From positions 868,001-932,000 of the forward strand of contig CM070579.1 of the NCBI GenBank assembly GCA_036346355.1: DNA of 64,000 nucleotides. The letters run 5' to 3'. Each line of letters starts with the position of its first letter. Position 1 is the first letter of the stretch. Below, in pieces: positions 28,867 through 40,731 of this stretch. The position numbers and the translations under genes were made by a program. The notes beneath the pieces were generated by a model, which saw only the letters and a list, made by a program, of their open reading frames with translations, was not told the origin of the DNA and made no database searches. The DNA comes from Rhipidocladum racemiflorum (taxonomy: Eukaryota; Streptophyta; Magnoliopsida; Poales; Poaceae).

Positions 28867-31039
28867 ATGACAAGTTCCCAGGATCGCCAGGGCCTCGGCG
28901 CGCCCGGAATCGAGGAAGAAGACAAGCAGTTCTTCGACAATGGGGCCGCCGACGTCGCTGGCCTTGAGAATCGTGACAGTTCCCGGAGCTTCTCCATGGA
29001 AACCGCCGCACCGGAGCAGTTCTTTCGCTCCCAGCTCGACGCCCTCTCGGACGACGAGTATGACGGGCTCTACGATGGTCTGGACATCCCCGACCTTTTC
29101 GAGCTCGACCAGGGGACCGCGTCACGGGGAGACACCGTGATGTCACCCTCGCGATCCGTCCAATCCCGTAACGTCTTCGTTGCAGAGGAGGATGGAAATG
29201 CCGGGAGCAAATCCCCGGCCGAAATGCGCCTTCACCGCTATGAAGCGGCCAAGGAGCACCTGCAGACATCTCTGAATCGGACACTGGCCAGCTTACGCCG
29301 GCAAGTCCGTGGTGGCCCGGCCGACAAGACCAGGGCCGGCTTCGTGAGAATTTCCACGCCAGACGGGACACCGGAGCACGTGCGGCGACGAACGAGCTCG
29401 TCACCGCGTTCCCAAAGCGGGAACGCCTTCAAGCCTTGGCGCGGTGGTGCGCAACCTCGAGAGAGTTTCCTGAGCAAGTCGACCTAGAAGCCATGGAGTG
29501 CGGTCAGGGGCGACCTCGAGGAAATCGCCACAGACATAAAAGCGACTAAGCCTCCCGAGAAAGGGATGCCCAGAGTAATTCACAGGAACGCCGCCGCCCG
29601 CGTCTGAGCGCCTCCACCCCGACGACTCACTGACCATACCGGAGTGGCCTGCGCGAACGCGGCAGGGCTCGGGAGGGCACCGGAGCAATTCCGGGGCTCC
29701 TCGGGATCAACGGAATACGAGCCACGCAGGCGAACCGGGCGAACATTCCTCTTCGGGCCACTCTCCGCCCTCTGAGGCATAGAGATATTCTCTCGCTGGG
29801 CCTGAACCTCGGGCTCGGCCGGTGGGATCGCCCGGCCGCGCGCGCGCAATGACCGTCCGGCGATCCGTTTGGTGCAGAGCTTTTGCGACGTCGCTACGAC
29901 GTGTGACCTGGCCAATAAGGTTCAAGCCGGGTCACATCGAGAGATTCGATGGGACGCAGAACCCCGACGAGTTTCTCTCGATCTACACCACGGCCATTCT
30001 AGCCGCCGGAGGTGATGAAAGGGTCATGGCCAACTTTCTGCCCACCGTGCTGGATGGGCCGGCTCGGACATGGCTATTCAACCAAAAGGAGAACTCGATC
30101 CGGTCCTGGGCACAGCTGAGCAGCACTCTCCGAGCTAACTTCCAGAGCTGCTATGTCCGCCCGGGGAAGGAGCGCGACCTTGAACGACTGATACAGACGG
30201 AGGGCGAGACTTTGCGCCAGTTCGTCCAGTGCTTCATGCAAGTACGGAATTCCATCCCGAGCATCTCGGATGAGGCGGTTGTCCGGGCTTTCAAGTTTGG
30301 GGTCCGGGACGTCCGCTTTACTCAAGACCTCGAGATTCACCCGGACATCACAGCCAACGAGCTGTTCCGCATGGCCGACCGTTATGCCAACGCGGACGAG
30401 GCGGTCCAATGGAAGAAGCTGCTAGACGAAGGAAAGCTGCCCCCTCAGCCCGGGCTCGAAGGGGCGTCCAGCCGAAAGAGCGTGAGCTCGATCGAGAAAA
30501 AAATCAAAAAGAAGAAAAAACCCTCCGTTTCCGACATGGTGGCGGCCATCGAACGACGACAACGGCCGACCTCGCAATCGTATAAAGGAGGAGCCGCGAA
30601 AGGAAAAGGCCGACCGGTTCAGCGGAACAACGAGCAAAACCGGGACGACCAAGACCGCGGCGACGGTAGCGGCGGGCTAGCGCCTATTTTTGCCCGCTCC
30701 ACCAGGCGCATGGACACGCCTGCGGAATTGCAGAACATGGGCCTCCCGCTGGAGCAATTCTACAATGGCAAGGGTCCCATGCCCACGCTCCGAGCAAGAA
30801 GGAGACGCGTCAAGGGCAAGAAGCCCGCCGAGGAGGAAGATACGGACATGGAGTACCAGGAGCCAAGAAACCACATCGCCGTGATATTCGGGGGCTCCGC
30901 CGCCTATGGGTCTCGTCGGGAGCTGAAGGAGGCCGCACGCGAGGTACTTCGTGTCACTCAAGGGAAGCCTCCTGCTCAGCCAGCCTTAAGTGGTCCGAGC
31001 TGCCCATCACCTTCTCTGGGGCAGCGCCCTCGGGGATGA
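28867..31039 (+). pseudogene. gag of gypsy element 2, broken
   Basis: The first frame (28867-29487) starts MTSSQDRQGLG, includes an acidic DDEYDGLYDGLDIPD block and ends at TAG (29485-29487). 29488-29821 is out of frame. The second frame (29822-31039) carries the retrotransposon gag domain (FDGTQNPDEFLSIYTTAI, LPTVLDGPARTWLFNQ, LRQFVQCFMQVRNSIP) and a Lys-rich stretch, ending in a frame that overruns the protease start. Confidence 0.85.
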
Positions 31040-31476
31040 CGAAACCCCAGAGGCTCCCGACGGTCGTGAGTCCAACGATCTGCAACACCGTGGTAGGACG
31101 AGTGCTCGTGGACTGCGGGAGTTCCCTGGACCTGATATCGACCAGGGTCCTGGACGAGATGCAAATTCCTCGGTCCAAAGTCAAGAGCGTCGTAGTCCCT
31201 TTCTACGGGATAGTCCCCGTCACCTCGGCCAAGCCGCTCGGACAGATCGTCCTGCCCGTAACCTTCGGAAGCCCGAGCAACTTCCGGACGGAGTTGATCA
31301 CCTTCGAGGTAGTCGATTTCGAGTCGGCCTACAACGCCATCCTGGGCCGACCAGCGCTCGCCAAATTCATGGCCGCCACGCATCACGGATACCAATGCCT
31401 GAAGGTTCCCGGCCCCGGCGGCGTGATCTCGATGAAGGAAGCCCAAGCACCTAAAGCTGCGACGAGAGGGCTTTAG
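31036..31476 (+). pseudogene. aspartic protease of gypsy element 2
   Basis: An open frame of 146 codons with VVGRVLVDCGSSLDLIS, the retropepsin active-site region. The usual VD(G/S)GS reads VDCGS here. It is followed by NFRTELITFEVVDFESAYNA and ILGRPALAKFMAATHHGYQ. Ends at TAG 31474-31476, separated from RT. Confidence 0.8.
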
Positions 31477-31599
31477 ACATGGTCGGGCAGCTGCCCAGTG
31501 GGCCCGACCAAGAGCCGAGGAGTTCCCGCCCAAGGCTACCCTCCAGGCCGGGGAGAAACTAAGGCCATCCCGTGCGGCGACGCAGAACCAGTGCAAGGT

Positions 31600-32690
31600 C
31601 GTACACGTGGGGGCTTCCTGGATCCTAAATAGGAACTCGAGCTCGTGACCTTCCTCGGAGAAGCGCGGATCGTTCGCTTGGGAACCGTCCGAGCATGCCG
31701 GAGTCCCAAGGAGGTCGTCGAGCACAAAGCTAGCGATTCGGCGACAAAAAGCCTGTGCGGCAGAAGCTCAGGCGCTTCTCCCCGGAGAAGCAAGCTATCA
31801 TCAGAGAGGAACTGGACAAGCTCCTCAAAGCCGGTTTTATATAGGAGGTCGATCATTCTGATTGGTTGGCCAACCCAGTTATCGTGAAGAAAAAGGGGGG
31901 CAAGTGGCGTATGTGTGTCGATCACACAGGGCTGAATGCCGCATGCCCAAAAGATAATTTTCCGCTACCTCGGATAGACCAGTTCAGGTTATCACCAGAT
32001 CGGCATATCGCCCGACGACGAGGAGAAAACTTCCTTCATCACGCCCTTTGGCACATTCTGCTACACGACCATGTCCTTCGGTCTAAGGAACGCTGGAGCG
32101 ACCTTCTAGCGCCTCATGCAGAAAACCTTCTCGGACCAAATAGGTCGGAACCTGGAGGTATATGTAGACGACATAGTCGTCAAGAGCAAGATGGCCTCGG
32201 GTCATGTACCCGATTTAGAGGAGACCTTTCATAACCTTAATAAGCATCGAATAAATTTGAACCCTGAAAAATGTGTGTTCGGGGTCAAGGCTGGCAAGGT
32301 ACTCGGCTACATGATCGGTCCACAAGGAATCGGGGCCAACCCTGAGAAGATAGAGGCCATCGAGAACATGCGGCCACCCACTTGCACGCGGGAGGTTCAG
32401 TCCCTGACCGGGAAGATGGCGGCCTTAAGTCGCTTCATCTCGCGGCTCGGGGAACGCGGCCTGCCTTTCTTCAAGGCGCTCCGGAAGCACGACGGTTTCG
32501 CTTGGACAGAGGAAGCAGACCGCTCTTTCAAAGAATTAAAGCTATATTTGTCGAGACCCCCGGTCTTGACCACGCCGAGAATGGGAGAGGTTCTCTTGCT
32601 CTACCTGGCCGCCACACCCCAGGCGGTAAGCGCCGTCATAATCAGAGAACGGGACGGGTGCGGCGCCAGATCTACTACATCGTGAAAGTC
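31600..32690 (+). pseudogene. reverse transcriptase of gypsy element 2, deleted and frameshifted
   Basis: N-terminal pieces lie in two frames up to NPVIVKKKGGKWRMCVDHTG and NFPLPRIDQ. A deletion near 31980 then removes the block that in element 1 carries the first catalytic Asp (LDAYSG); sequence resumes at GYHQI in another frame. A TAG follows at 32107-32109. The YVDD motif (32158-32172) and the downstream thumb/connection (NLNKHRINLNPEKCVFGV) are intact to 32685. Confidence 0.82.
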
Positions 32691-33560
32691 CTACGGACCA
32701 AAGGAGCGTTACCCCGAGGTCCAGAAGCTCCTTTATGCGCTCCTCGTGGCCTCGAAGAAGTTAAGACACTACTTCCAGGCCTACAAAATTCGAGTCCCGA
32801 CCAACTTCCCGCTTAGAGAAATTCTATAGAATCAGGACGCGAGCGGACGGATCGCGAAGTGGGCCATGGAGCTCGCTGAATTCGAGATCGAATTCTCGGC
32901 CAGGACCGCGATCAAATCCCAGGTCCTAGCGGACTTCCTAGCCGAATGGACAAATCCTACCCCATCTGAGTCTGAATCCGACCAGACCGAGCACGATCAT
33001 TTGGGTCATGCGCTTCGACGGATCCCGAGCTTACGATTGCTCGGGCGGAGTGGTCTCGAATCCCCAGGGGAGCGGATCGATCGCCCTCCAACTACATTTC
33101 GGCGCAACGAACAACGCAGCAGAATATGAGGGTCTGCTAGCCGCACTTCGGGCGTGCAAGACGCTCGGAGTCCAACGACTAACTGCGAAGGGCGACTCGC
33201 AACTGGTTGTCAACCAGGTTAACAAGGAGTATCAGTGCTCCGATGACTCGATGGCGCTTTACCTGGCTGAAGTAAGGAAGATGGAAAAGTACTTCAGAAA
33301 CTTCGAAGTACTATACATCCCCAGGAAGGACAATGCCCTGGCCGACCATCTATCGAAGGTCGGTTCCGCCCAGCTTCCCGCCCCGGCGGGGGTGCTCGTC
33401 GAGCACCTTTATAAGCCCTCCATACCCACCGAAGAGGAGGCAACCGAGACGGGTGGTACCATCTCCTTCCTCGGGCAGGGTGCGAGTTGGATGACGCCAT
33501 TCATCCAATACCTGCGTGCACGGACACCGCAGAGGAGGAAGCCGAGAAATCCCGGCTAGT
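32690..33560 (+). pseudogene. RNase H region of gypsy element 2
   Basis: An RT-tail segment (about 32740-32960) is split between frames with a TAG at 32827-32829. The RNase H core (33008-33559) contains MRFDGSRAYD, ATNNAAEYEGLLAAL, KGDSQLVVNQVNKEY and IPRKDNALADHLSK, so this piece is well conserved by itself. Confidence 0.8.
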
Positions 33561-34710
33561 AAGACGCTCCTCAGCCTATAAGATGGTCGAGGGCCTCTTA
33601 TACCGCAAAGGCGCGCTTGGCGTCCTCTCCAAGTGCATCACCCAAGAGGAAGGCAAATATCTCCTCAAAGATATCCATGACGGGATGTGCGGAGCTCACT
33701 CGTCCTTTAGGACCTTGGTGAGCAAAGCCTTAGGTTGGAGTTACTCTTGGCCGACGGCTCTGGCCGACAGCAGCGCTCAATAGTGACCGCTTGCCGATCT
33801 TGCCGATTCCATGCCGGAAAGTCCATCGGTAAGCATATGCATCGCAGACTATGCCCTAACCTGGCCGTTCTCGGTTTGGGGCATCGACATACTCGGTCCA
33901 TTCCCCAGGAAGGAAGGGTTGTAAATACTGCTCGCAATCGACACCTTCACTAAATGGATCGAGGCCGAGCCCGTATCAACCATCTCGACAGCGGCTAAAA
34001 GGTTCTTCCGCAATAACGTAGTGACCGCTTTGGCGTTAAAGTCGCCTCGTCATGGACAACGGCACTCGATTCACAAGCGAGGTGTTTCAGGCTTATTGCG
34101 AGGAGGTCGGGACCAAGATATGCTTCGATCCGTGGCCCACCCGCAGAGCAATGGGGCGCCGAGCGGCGAACGGGCAGATCATCCAAGGAGTCAAGAAGAG
34201 AGTCTTCAAGAACCTCGTCGGCATGGTCGGGCCTGGGTGGACGAGTTACCTCCGTCCTTCCGTCGGTCTCGCACCACGACGAGCCGAGCTACGGGTGAGA
34301 CCCCCTTTCAGCTCGTATATGGCGCGGAAGCCGTACTACCCGTCGAGGTCGTCCTGGGATCCCCAAGGGTGAACCTAGCCGATAACATCGACGCAGAAGG
34401 CGAGCGCCTTCTCGACCTCGACCTCGCGGAAGCAACTCGTGAACGAGTTCTGTTGCGATCTGCGGTTTACCTGCAGGCTCTCCGCAGGCACGCCGCTAAA
34501 TCGGTACGACCGAGGACCTTACATGTCGGCGATCTCGTTCTGCGACGGGTCCAAGACTTGTCAAAGGCCAACAAGCTAACGCCGAGATGGGAGGGTCCTT
34601 ACACGGTCGTCTCAACAGCACGCCCGGGGGCTGTCCGCCTCGCGATGGAAGATGGTCGAGAACTAGCCAGCACTTGGAACATCGACCAACTGCGTAAGTT
34701 CCATGTCTAA
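33560..34710 (+). pseudogene. integrase of gypsy element 2, frameshifted
   Basis: Zinc-domain pieces (LLYRKGALGVLSKCI, CGAHSSFRTLV) run to a TAG at 33781. Core pieces with GIDILGPFPRKEG and AIDTFTKWIEAEPVST follow, then the DNGTRFTSE and HPQSNGAP regions in different frames. The C-terminal part (from about 34255) is open to 34710, ending WNIDQLRKFHV. At least three frameshifts. Confidence 0.8.
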
Positions 34711-35579
34711 CCACGCTCACTTTACTCTTTTAATAAACTTTGGCACCTTGGCCTCCCGGTTTTTCTCTCCCTCTCTCTCTCTCTCTCGGTCATCGGGGCA
34801 AAACGGACGGGCGTACGACCACCTAACATCGGACCACCAGAGCTCGACCTCGAGGGCTTCCTTCCTCATAAGACGACCATCTTTTTCGCGGCAGACCTCC
34901 GCCGCAGGTAAAGATTCGCATGGACACCCCTCGGGCGGTTCCGAGCTCAGGTCGGCCGGTGGACGGTATAGACGCACCGTACACAAAAAAGGCCACACGA
35001 TCTCCACAGGGCGCTCCTCCGTCAACAAGGTCGTGCCCGCATTCTACGCCCACGACCTTCGTTGGCGGGGGGGCTATATGGGTACCATGTGGCTACGACT
35101 TAGTGCAGCTTTCGCACGAGGTAGTTACTCCCTAGTACGATCGTTTGCTAGGTCGCATGACTGTCAACCCTCGTCGAATAGGGAGCAACAGGTCGAAGCA
35201 TGCACCCGAAGCGCGTTAGTATTCCGATCGATAATATAAGGACACTTAATATTCACAAATCACTTTTTACACGATATCCGAGCTTTGCAGGTAAACCCGC
35301 AGGAGACAACAAAGCCTAAAAGCAACCGGCACGCTTCTCGTCCTGGAGCGTAGCGAGCTCCTCCCGTACGGAGTCGAGCTCGGACTCGAGGTCGAGCACC
35401 TGCCGACGAGCTTCCCGGCCGTCGCTAGCCGCCTGGCGAAGCCGCTTGGACTCCTCCCTGTGCTGGTCGATCGTCTTCTCGGCACTCTGAAGGGAGTCTC
35501 GCAGCTTCACCACCGTTGCTTCGAGGCCCGACCTCGCATGCTCGCTCTGATTAAGGCGCTCCTTGAGGACCAGCGAGGA
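34711..35579. other. spacer of element 2 between pol and antisense ORF
   Basis: Contains a CT microsatellite (34764-34787). The minus-strand coiled-coil frame at 35316-35513 (LRDSLQSAEKTIDQHREES) is probably the C-terminal exon of the antisense accessory ORF. Confidence 0.5.
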
Positions 35580-36656
35580 CTACTCCATTTTATGCCGGAT
35601 CTCCGCCTCAGAAGCCTTCAGCTCGGCAACCAGCCGCTCGAGCTCCGCGATCCTCGCATCTTGCTCAACGTGGTGCTTTGCGACGACTTCTGGGGGGACG
35701 GTCGCGGCCTGGAAGTCCTGCATGGTCGTTTCTAGCACCTGGACGACGAAGCATCTTGGGTTAATATCAATCTTATAAGAAGAGACGGTGTCAAGAGAAC
35801 TTACCCAATGAAGCTGGGCCTCCAACCCTCCCCGGAACAACTCGGCGGGGTCCTCCGCGACATCCTCTCCTCCTTGGACGGGCACGGAGCCCGGGAGTAC
35901 TTCCACCTCCTTTGGGGTTTGACCTCCCTCGTTGTCCGGGGGTGCAAGACCCCGGTCCGGGGAGTCCACCTCCTTCGACTGCGGGAGAACCGCAGGAACA
36001 GGTGCCTCCGCCTGCGCTTTTTCCCCGAGGCGGTGCGCCGAGGAATCTGCCGCTTCCTGAGCTCGAGCCTCTTCGGCATGGGGCGTGAGGTCACGACCCT
36101 GGTCTTGGGGGCCGACCTCCGCCCCCTGGAAGACGACGGCCTCAAGGGCAAGGACCCCGACCTGCGTTCCCTCTCCCCGGGCAGGACTTGCGCCAGGAGA
36201 CTCCTCCTCCTGGGCCCGGGCCCCTTCGACATCCGAGGGTGCGGGATCCGCGGGCCGGGGTACGGAGTCGGCGTCGACCGGAAGGACCTCGGAGCTTGGC
36301 GCATCCCTCCCGCTTGGGAGTTGGTCCGTTCCACCAACCTCATACGAGGTCGGCTCCACGACGAGCGGAGCTACTGGCCCCCCCTCGACAGGTCGAGCTC
36401 CGTCCAAGTCAGAGTCCCCCAGCGCCGAGCCGGCGTTGGTACCCGACGGAGAGTCGCGAGCTTGGTGGGGCTCCTCCGCGATCTCCTGAAGCGTCTCGGC
36501 GATGATGTCGCTGGCCTCGGCGGAGTCCTCGCGAGGAACTTCAGCGACATGCTCGCCACCACCGGGCTCCCCCGCGTCGTCATCACCACCGGGCTCCCCC
36601 ATATCGTCGTCCTCGTCAATTATGATATGGGGGATGCCCTCTCTCGACTCGGGCAT
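35580..36656 (-). CDS. antisense accessory ORF of element 2, acidic part
   Basis: 358 codons opposite to pol. It is highly acidic and rich in Pro/Glu/Asp/Ala (low complexity) and ends in a coiled-coil-like stretch (VAKHHVEQDARIAELERLVA). It is likely a middle exon of the accessory gene that starts at 38576. No known domain. Confidence 0.5.
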   Translation of the reverse strand: MPESREGIPHIIIDEDDDMGEPGGDDDAGEPGGGEHVAEVPREDSAEASDIIAETLQEIAEEPHQARDSPSGTNAGSALGDSDLDGARPVEGGPVAPLVVEPTSYEVGGTDQLPSGRDAPSSEVLPVDADSVPRPADPAPSDVEGARAQEEESPGASPARGEGTQVGVLALEAVVFQGAEVGPQDQGRDLTPHAEEARAQEAADSSAHRLGEKAQAEAPVPAVLPQSKEVDSPDRGLAPPDNEGGQTPKEVEVLPGSVPVQGGEDVAEDPAELFRGGLEAQLHWVSSLDTVSSYKIDINPRCFVVQVLETTMQDFQAATVPPEVVAKHHVEQDARIAELERLVAELKASEAEIRHKME

Positions 36657-37739
36657 CGGCGGCCAATCTTCCTCCTTGTCTCCTCTTCAGAGAACCACGA
36701 CCTCTGAGGGCCGGATCTCCGCGGCGGTGGCTCCCTCGACGCCGTCACCACCATTTCGTGGGGACTGGACCTCCGCGGCCTCAGTTCCCACCTCGACCTC
36801 ATCGCCCACGACGGCCTTGGCAGCGCGGGCAAGCTCCCTCTCTAGCACGAGGTCAAGAACATCGTCAGCCATTGCTGCAAAATCCCATAACTCCGCACCA
36901 GCTGCCACACCCACTACAGACGATGTGGGGTTAGTGTGGTGCCGGAGGGGGAATGAGACAAACAAGACAGGGATAAGAGGCTGACCTCGTTCGGCATCTT
37001 CCAGTTGGCCTCGGGCGCGATCGAGGAGGGCAGCCATGTCCTTGCGTGCCTTGTCGGCCCTGGCAACGGAAGGGTCGACCTCTTCCAAGTCGGCCTCGGT
37101 GATGGTTGGCGTTGGGCGTGGTTAGCGCGGCGGGCGACTGCGGGACCTCGGGACCAGGGGCGGGTCGGCTCGTCCTTCTCCTCCTCGTCATCGAGAGGGC
37201 GAACTCGAGCTCACTTGCGCTGAGCTCTGCTGAAGGGCCGCAATCAGCCCTCAGGTTCCTCCTTCCGTCTTTGGACGGCGCGGCGCGCCTCCTTCTTCGC
37301 CCTAGCGGCCGGTGGCGTAAGCGAACCATCGGCTCGGGGTTTTTACGGTATGCTCATCCATCCAAAGTTTTAGTTCGCTCACCTCCTGCCGATCAGCATA
37401 CTCCAAATCTTTGGCGGGGTGAGCGGTCGTCTGAACCAGGGCGCTGCAAGAAACACCGAGGCGGAGACGGCGTAGCCGAAGGGGATCGGTCGCGGCGCTT
37501 GCGGCCCGCCAATTTTTTGGTCTTACGACCTCGTCCCCCCAGCTGCGATGCCAGTTGATCCACGGCAACCTCGAGGGCGACCTTCTCCTGCCAGAGAGAG
37601 TTTTATGAGGTCGGGGCACCCTGGGGAGACTCGGGCCAAATGGGATATCAAGAAAGGAGGGCCAAATCGAAAACTTACCGCCTCGGTCCGGTTGAGAACA
37701 TTATTCGGGATCTGGCGACCCTCTAGGATCTCCTTGCCC

Positions 37740-38576
37740 TTAGGGGTGCCGAACATTTCGGACACCCTCGCGTCCACCCAGTCCTCTGGTGGAGGTGCGT
37801 GCCGAGGAAGAGGAAGTAGTAAGAACAAATGTCTTCTGCATAGGAGGGAAGGCCGAGGTCGATGATATACCTGAGCGTGACTCCCGTGTAATGTCCTGCC
37901 ACCCCTCAACTTTGAAGAAGGGATGCACCCTCCTCCTGAGGGGCGACACCCGGGCTCTGATGTAGTCCCGGGCGACATCCCGTCCGGTCAGCCCTGAGCA
38001 AGTGAGCTCGTTGATCAGCAGGAGCACCTTCTCCTCCTCCGGCTGCACGGTCGGCCGGGGGGTCTCGACAGCCCGGGCCCTGGTGCCGGTATAGGAGAGC
38101 GAGCTGTCTTCCGCCTTCCTCAGATAAAACCAGGAGTCGGCCCATCCCGACACCGAGTCCTTAAGCGTGAAGCTCGGGTACTCGTACGGGCGGGTAGGTC
38201 GAAGACGGAAATAAAGGCAGTCGGCCGACGAAGGCGTGCCGGTGCGCGATAAGGTGTAGAAATGGAGGAAGAGGCTGGGAGTGGGCTCGACGCCCACATA
38301 CCCTTCGCAGAGGTGGGTGAAGATGGCCATGATAAGGATGGAGTTGGGGTGGAGGTGAGCGATCTCGCACTCACAGAAGGCGAGGACGGACTCGACAAAC
38401 TCGCTTTCAGGCATCCGGAGCCCGTTTATGGTGTAGAGCTCGGTGGAGATGATCTCCCCTTCCTCTGGCTCCGGGCTCTCCTCGGCCTGAGGCTCTCCAT
38501 GAGCCGGCGTCGAGGTACCGCTGTTGAAGAAGCTCGGCTTTCGCCTATCGAGCTTGCTGGCGCCAAACTTCGCCAT
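37740..38576 (-). CDS. antisense accessory ORF of element 2, 'putative gypsy type transposon' domain
   Basis: Starts MAKFGASKLDRRKPSFFNSG at 38576. The domain (about residues 40-220) includes MPESEFVESVLAFCECEIAH, HPNSILIMAIFTHLCEGYVG, TPSLFLHFYTL and SVSGWADSWFYLRK. A likely donor site (CTCAG|GTATATC) near 37870 suggests splicing into downstream exons. Corresponding proteins occur in the same place and antisense direction in elements 1 and 3. Such antisense ORFs are known from Tat-lineage elements such as RIRE2 and Grande; their role is unknown. Confidence 0.75.
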   Translation of the reverse strand: MAKFGASKLDRRKPSFFNSGTSTPAHGEPQAEESPEPEEGEIISTELYTINGLRMPESEFVESVLAFCECEIAHLHPNSILIMAIFTHLCEGYVGVEPTPSLFLHFYTLSRTGTPSSADCLYFRLRPTRPYEYPSFTLKDSVSGWADSWFYLRKAEDSSLSYTGTRARAVETPRPTVQPEEEKVLLLINELTCSGLTGRDVARDYIRARVSPLRRRVHPFFKVEGWQDITRESRSGISSTSAFPPMQKTFVLTTSSSSARTSTRGLGGREGVRNVRHP

Positions 38577-39096
38577 TTCGCACGAGGGAGGCGATCGAAG
38601 GGGGAGACGATCGCACGCGATCGGAGGAACGAGCACTGGAGCCAGAAAGGGGTTGAGGCGCTTTCTTTGTCGGGGATCAGGCGAGCTAGGGTTCGCACCG
38701 GTGTTTAAAATCCCTCCAGGAAACAGGAAAGCGAAAGGACTTCCCGCCGTTATGGTCGAGGAAGCCCTAGAGGCACAGAGGGCAGTTGAGGCGTTCACCA
38801 CCCGGGGGACGACACGTGGGCACGCGACCGAATCAGCCCCGCCAAAAGGACAGTTCCCAGAAGAACGGTTCGAATCGCCGAATAAGGCTTCCGGGAGAAG
38901 GAACCGTTGAGAGGGGCCCACATCCGTTCGCTCGAAGCGCGACGACCTGAGGCAAAAGGCTCGTCCCCGGAGGAGGTTAATAGCTCGGTGGTCGCGGCAG
39001 TTGTTCGCCACAGCAAATCCGACGTGCTCGTGGGGCCAGTAGGCCCAAGGAAGGCCTTCCTTAGGCCTATTTCCCACTTGAACCTCGGGGCTAGGC

Positions 39097-39695
39097 TGTC
39101 GGGGTTCGGGTAATTCCCATAAATTACCTCCGGTGCCACGAACGGCCGAGCTCGCTCGCCCGAGCCACTGTGAGGTCGTTCCCAAGGGCGATCTAGTTGG
39201 GACTGAGAAGGTCGCGTATCTGGCCAGTGCGAGCTCGAGCTCACATAAGACAACCGAGCTCTGGCTGGTATTGGCCGACCTGACGTGATCTCGAGGTCGG
39301 TGGGAGTAACCGCCGGCGCGTAACCTCCGTTAGCCCGTTGCGTCCTCCGCGGGAGCGTGGCGGAGTTGTAGGATCTGCCAGTTGCCATGATTGGACATGG
39401 TCCAATCGTGCGGATAGTAGGGGCCTGCGGAGTTTGGTTCTTTGTAAGCTATAAAAGCGTCCCCTCTGTGAGGGGGGAGGATACAGACAGATTTCCTTAC
39501 AAAAAATATACACGAGCTGGAGTAGGGCTATTATCTCCTTCTTGAGAGGCCCGAACCAGGGTAAATCGCAGTGTCCTTGCCCATTGAAGTCTAGTGAGTC
39601 ACTCCTCTGAGTATCCCATCACGTGAGAAGGGGGCGCAGTTGGTCCCTCCACCAACAAGTAAGCTCGGCGGGGGCCTGCTCCCCAATCGTCGACA
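39097..39695 (+). repeat. 3' LTR of gypsy element 2 (599 bp)
   Basis: TGTCGGGG to CGTCGACA, preceded by a purine-rich CTCGGGGCTAGGC. TATAAAA at 39450-39456. Followed by the AGTTC duplication and resumption of the 117-bp array. Confidence 0.92.
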
Positions 39696-39895
39696 AGTTC
39701 TTTTCATTTGCAGGGCCTTTTTCTTTTTGAGTTTTCATCTGGGCCGATTAAAGTAAACACAAAAAAATCAAAGGGAAAAGGCGTATTTAAATTAAGCTCC
39801 CAACTAAAGCAAACAGTTCTTTTCATTTGCAGGGCCTTTTTCTTTTGGGATAATCTTTTTGAGTTTTCATCTGAGCCGATTAAAGTAAACACTTC
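39696..39895. repeat. 117-bp tandem array, right part
   Basis: Completes the unit interrupted at 28204 and adds a further unit starting at 39758, which has a 12-bp insertion (around 39847-39858). A 21-base A tract follows near 39984. Confidence 0.85.
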
Positions 39896-40628
39896 ATTTC
39901 ATCCTCCATCACCTCTTCTTTAATCTACTGATACATAAATACGGTGATGAGCATTCATCCCCCGTCACCTCTTCTTCTTCTTAAAAAAAAAAAAAAAAAA
40001 AAAAACAACACGCCACATATGTCTAAGTGGAGTGACACGTTTCCCCACCTCTTATGAATCAAAAAGAAAACCAACCATATCTCCCTTTTCGCCACACCCG
40101 CTCTCCCAGTCATTCTCCGCTTCTTCTTTCTCATAGCAATTCAAAAGTATAATTTAATTTCTGTAAACATATAATATAATTATTTACTTTATAACTATAT
40201 TTTCGATACAACGTACGGACACTCGACTAGTAACGCGCAACATTTGCCCCACTGTCTCTTTTCCTCCCTGTCTGTTTCTCACTTACCGTTCTTTCTTAGC
40301 GCTAAAGCAAAGCAAGCACCCTCTCTTATTTGTTACTCCTCTGCGGCTTTTGATTTGCACCCTAGCCCTTGATTGGCTGCTTCTCGCTGACGAGAACGTA
40401 CGTATTCGCTGCATGCACGTACGCTTCGGGTATAACTCACTCTTCAAAATAGGTAAATTATTAAGAAACTTTCTGCCGTTTTTGTGATGTACCAATTTCA
40501 GATTTACACATGGAGGTAGTCCTCCGAATTAAGGATGATATATATATATATAAAGTCTAATGCGCCTGCTAATTAAGACCCTCCTTGGCCACTACGCCAC
40601 TGCTCACCAGGCCGGGGTCGCGCGCGCG
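39896..40628. other. upstream region of NHL3
   Basis: AT-rich, with a (T/C)-rich block at 39960-39980 and a poly-A run at 39984-40004. No gene. Confidence 0.4.
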
Positions 40629-40635
40629 TATAAAT
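40629..40635 (+). promoter_or_regulatory. TATA box of NHL3
   Basis: TATAAAT following CGCGCGCG, 97 bases before the start codon at 40732, with a GTAC-repeat stretch (40682-40695) in the presumed 5' UTR. Confidence 0.55.
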
Positions 40636-40731
40636 GAGATGGTGGATGCGGGTGGTAGCTAGTCTGCGTGTATACACAAAACGTACGTACGTACATACAT
40701 ATTATCGCGGACGGCGGCAAATTAAGCAAGC

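Larger units (their letters stand above)
28205..39695 (+). mobile_element. Ty3/gypsy element 2 (Tat/RIRE2-like), plus orientation
   Basis: 11,491 bp flanked by the 5-bp duplication AGTTC (28200-28204 and 39696-39700). Order: 5' LTR, primer-binding site, gag, protease, RT, RNase H, integrase (to 34710), antisense accessory ORFs (39185-35580 on the minus strand), 3' LTR. The polyprotein is broken in many places. Element 3 is a relative with the same LTR ends (TGTCGGGG...CGTCGACA), gag and integrase. Confidence 0.93.

Noticed and set aside
38869..38885. GGTTCGAATCG resembling a tRNA B box
   Set aside because: No A box, acceptor stem or anticodon arm around it; it lies inside element 2 spacer.
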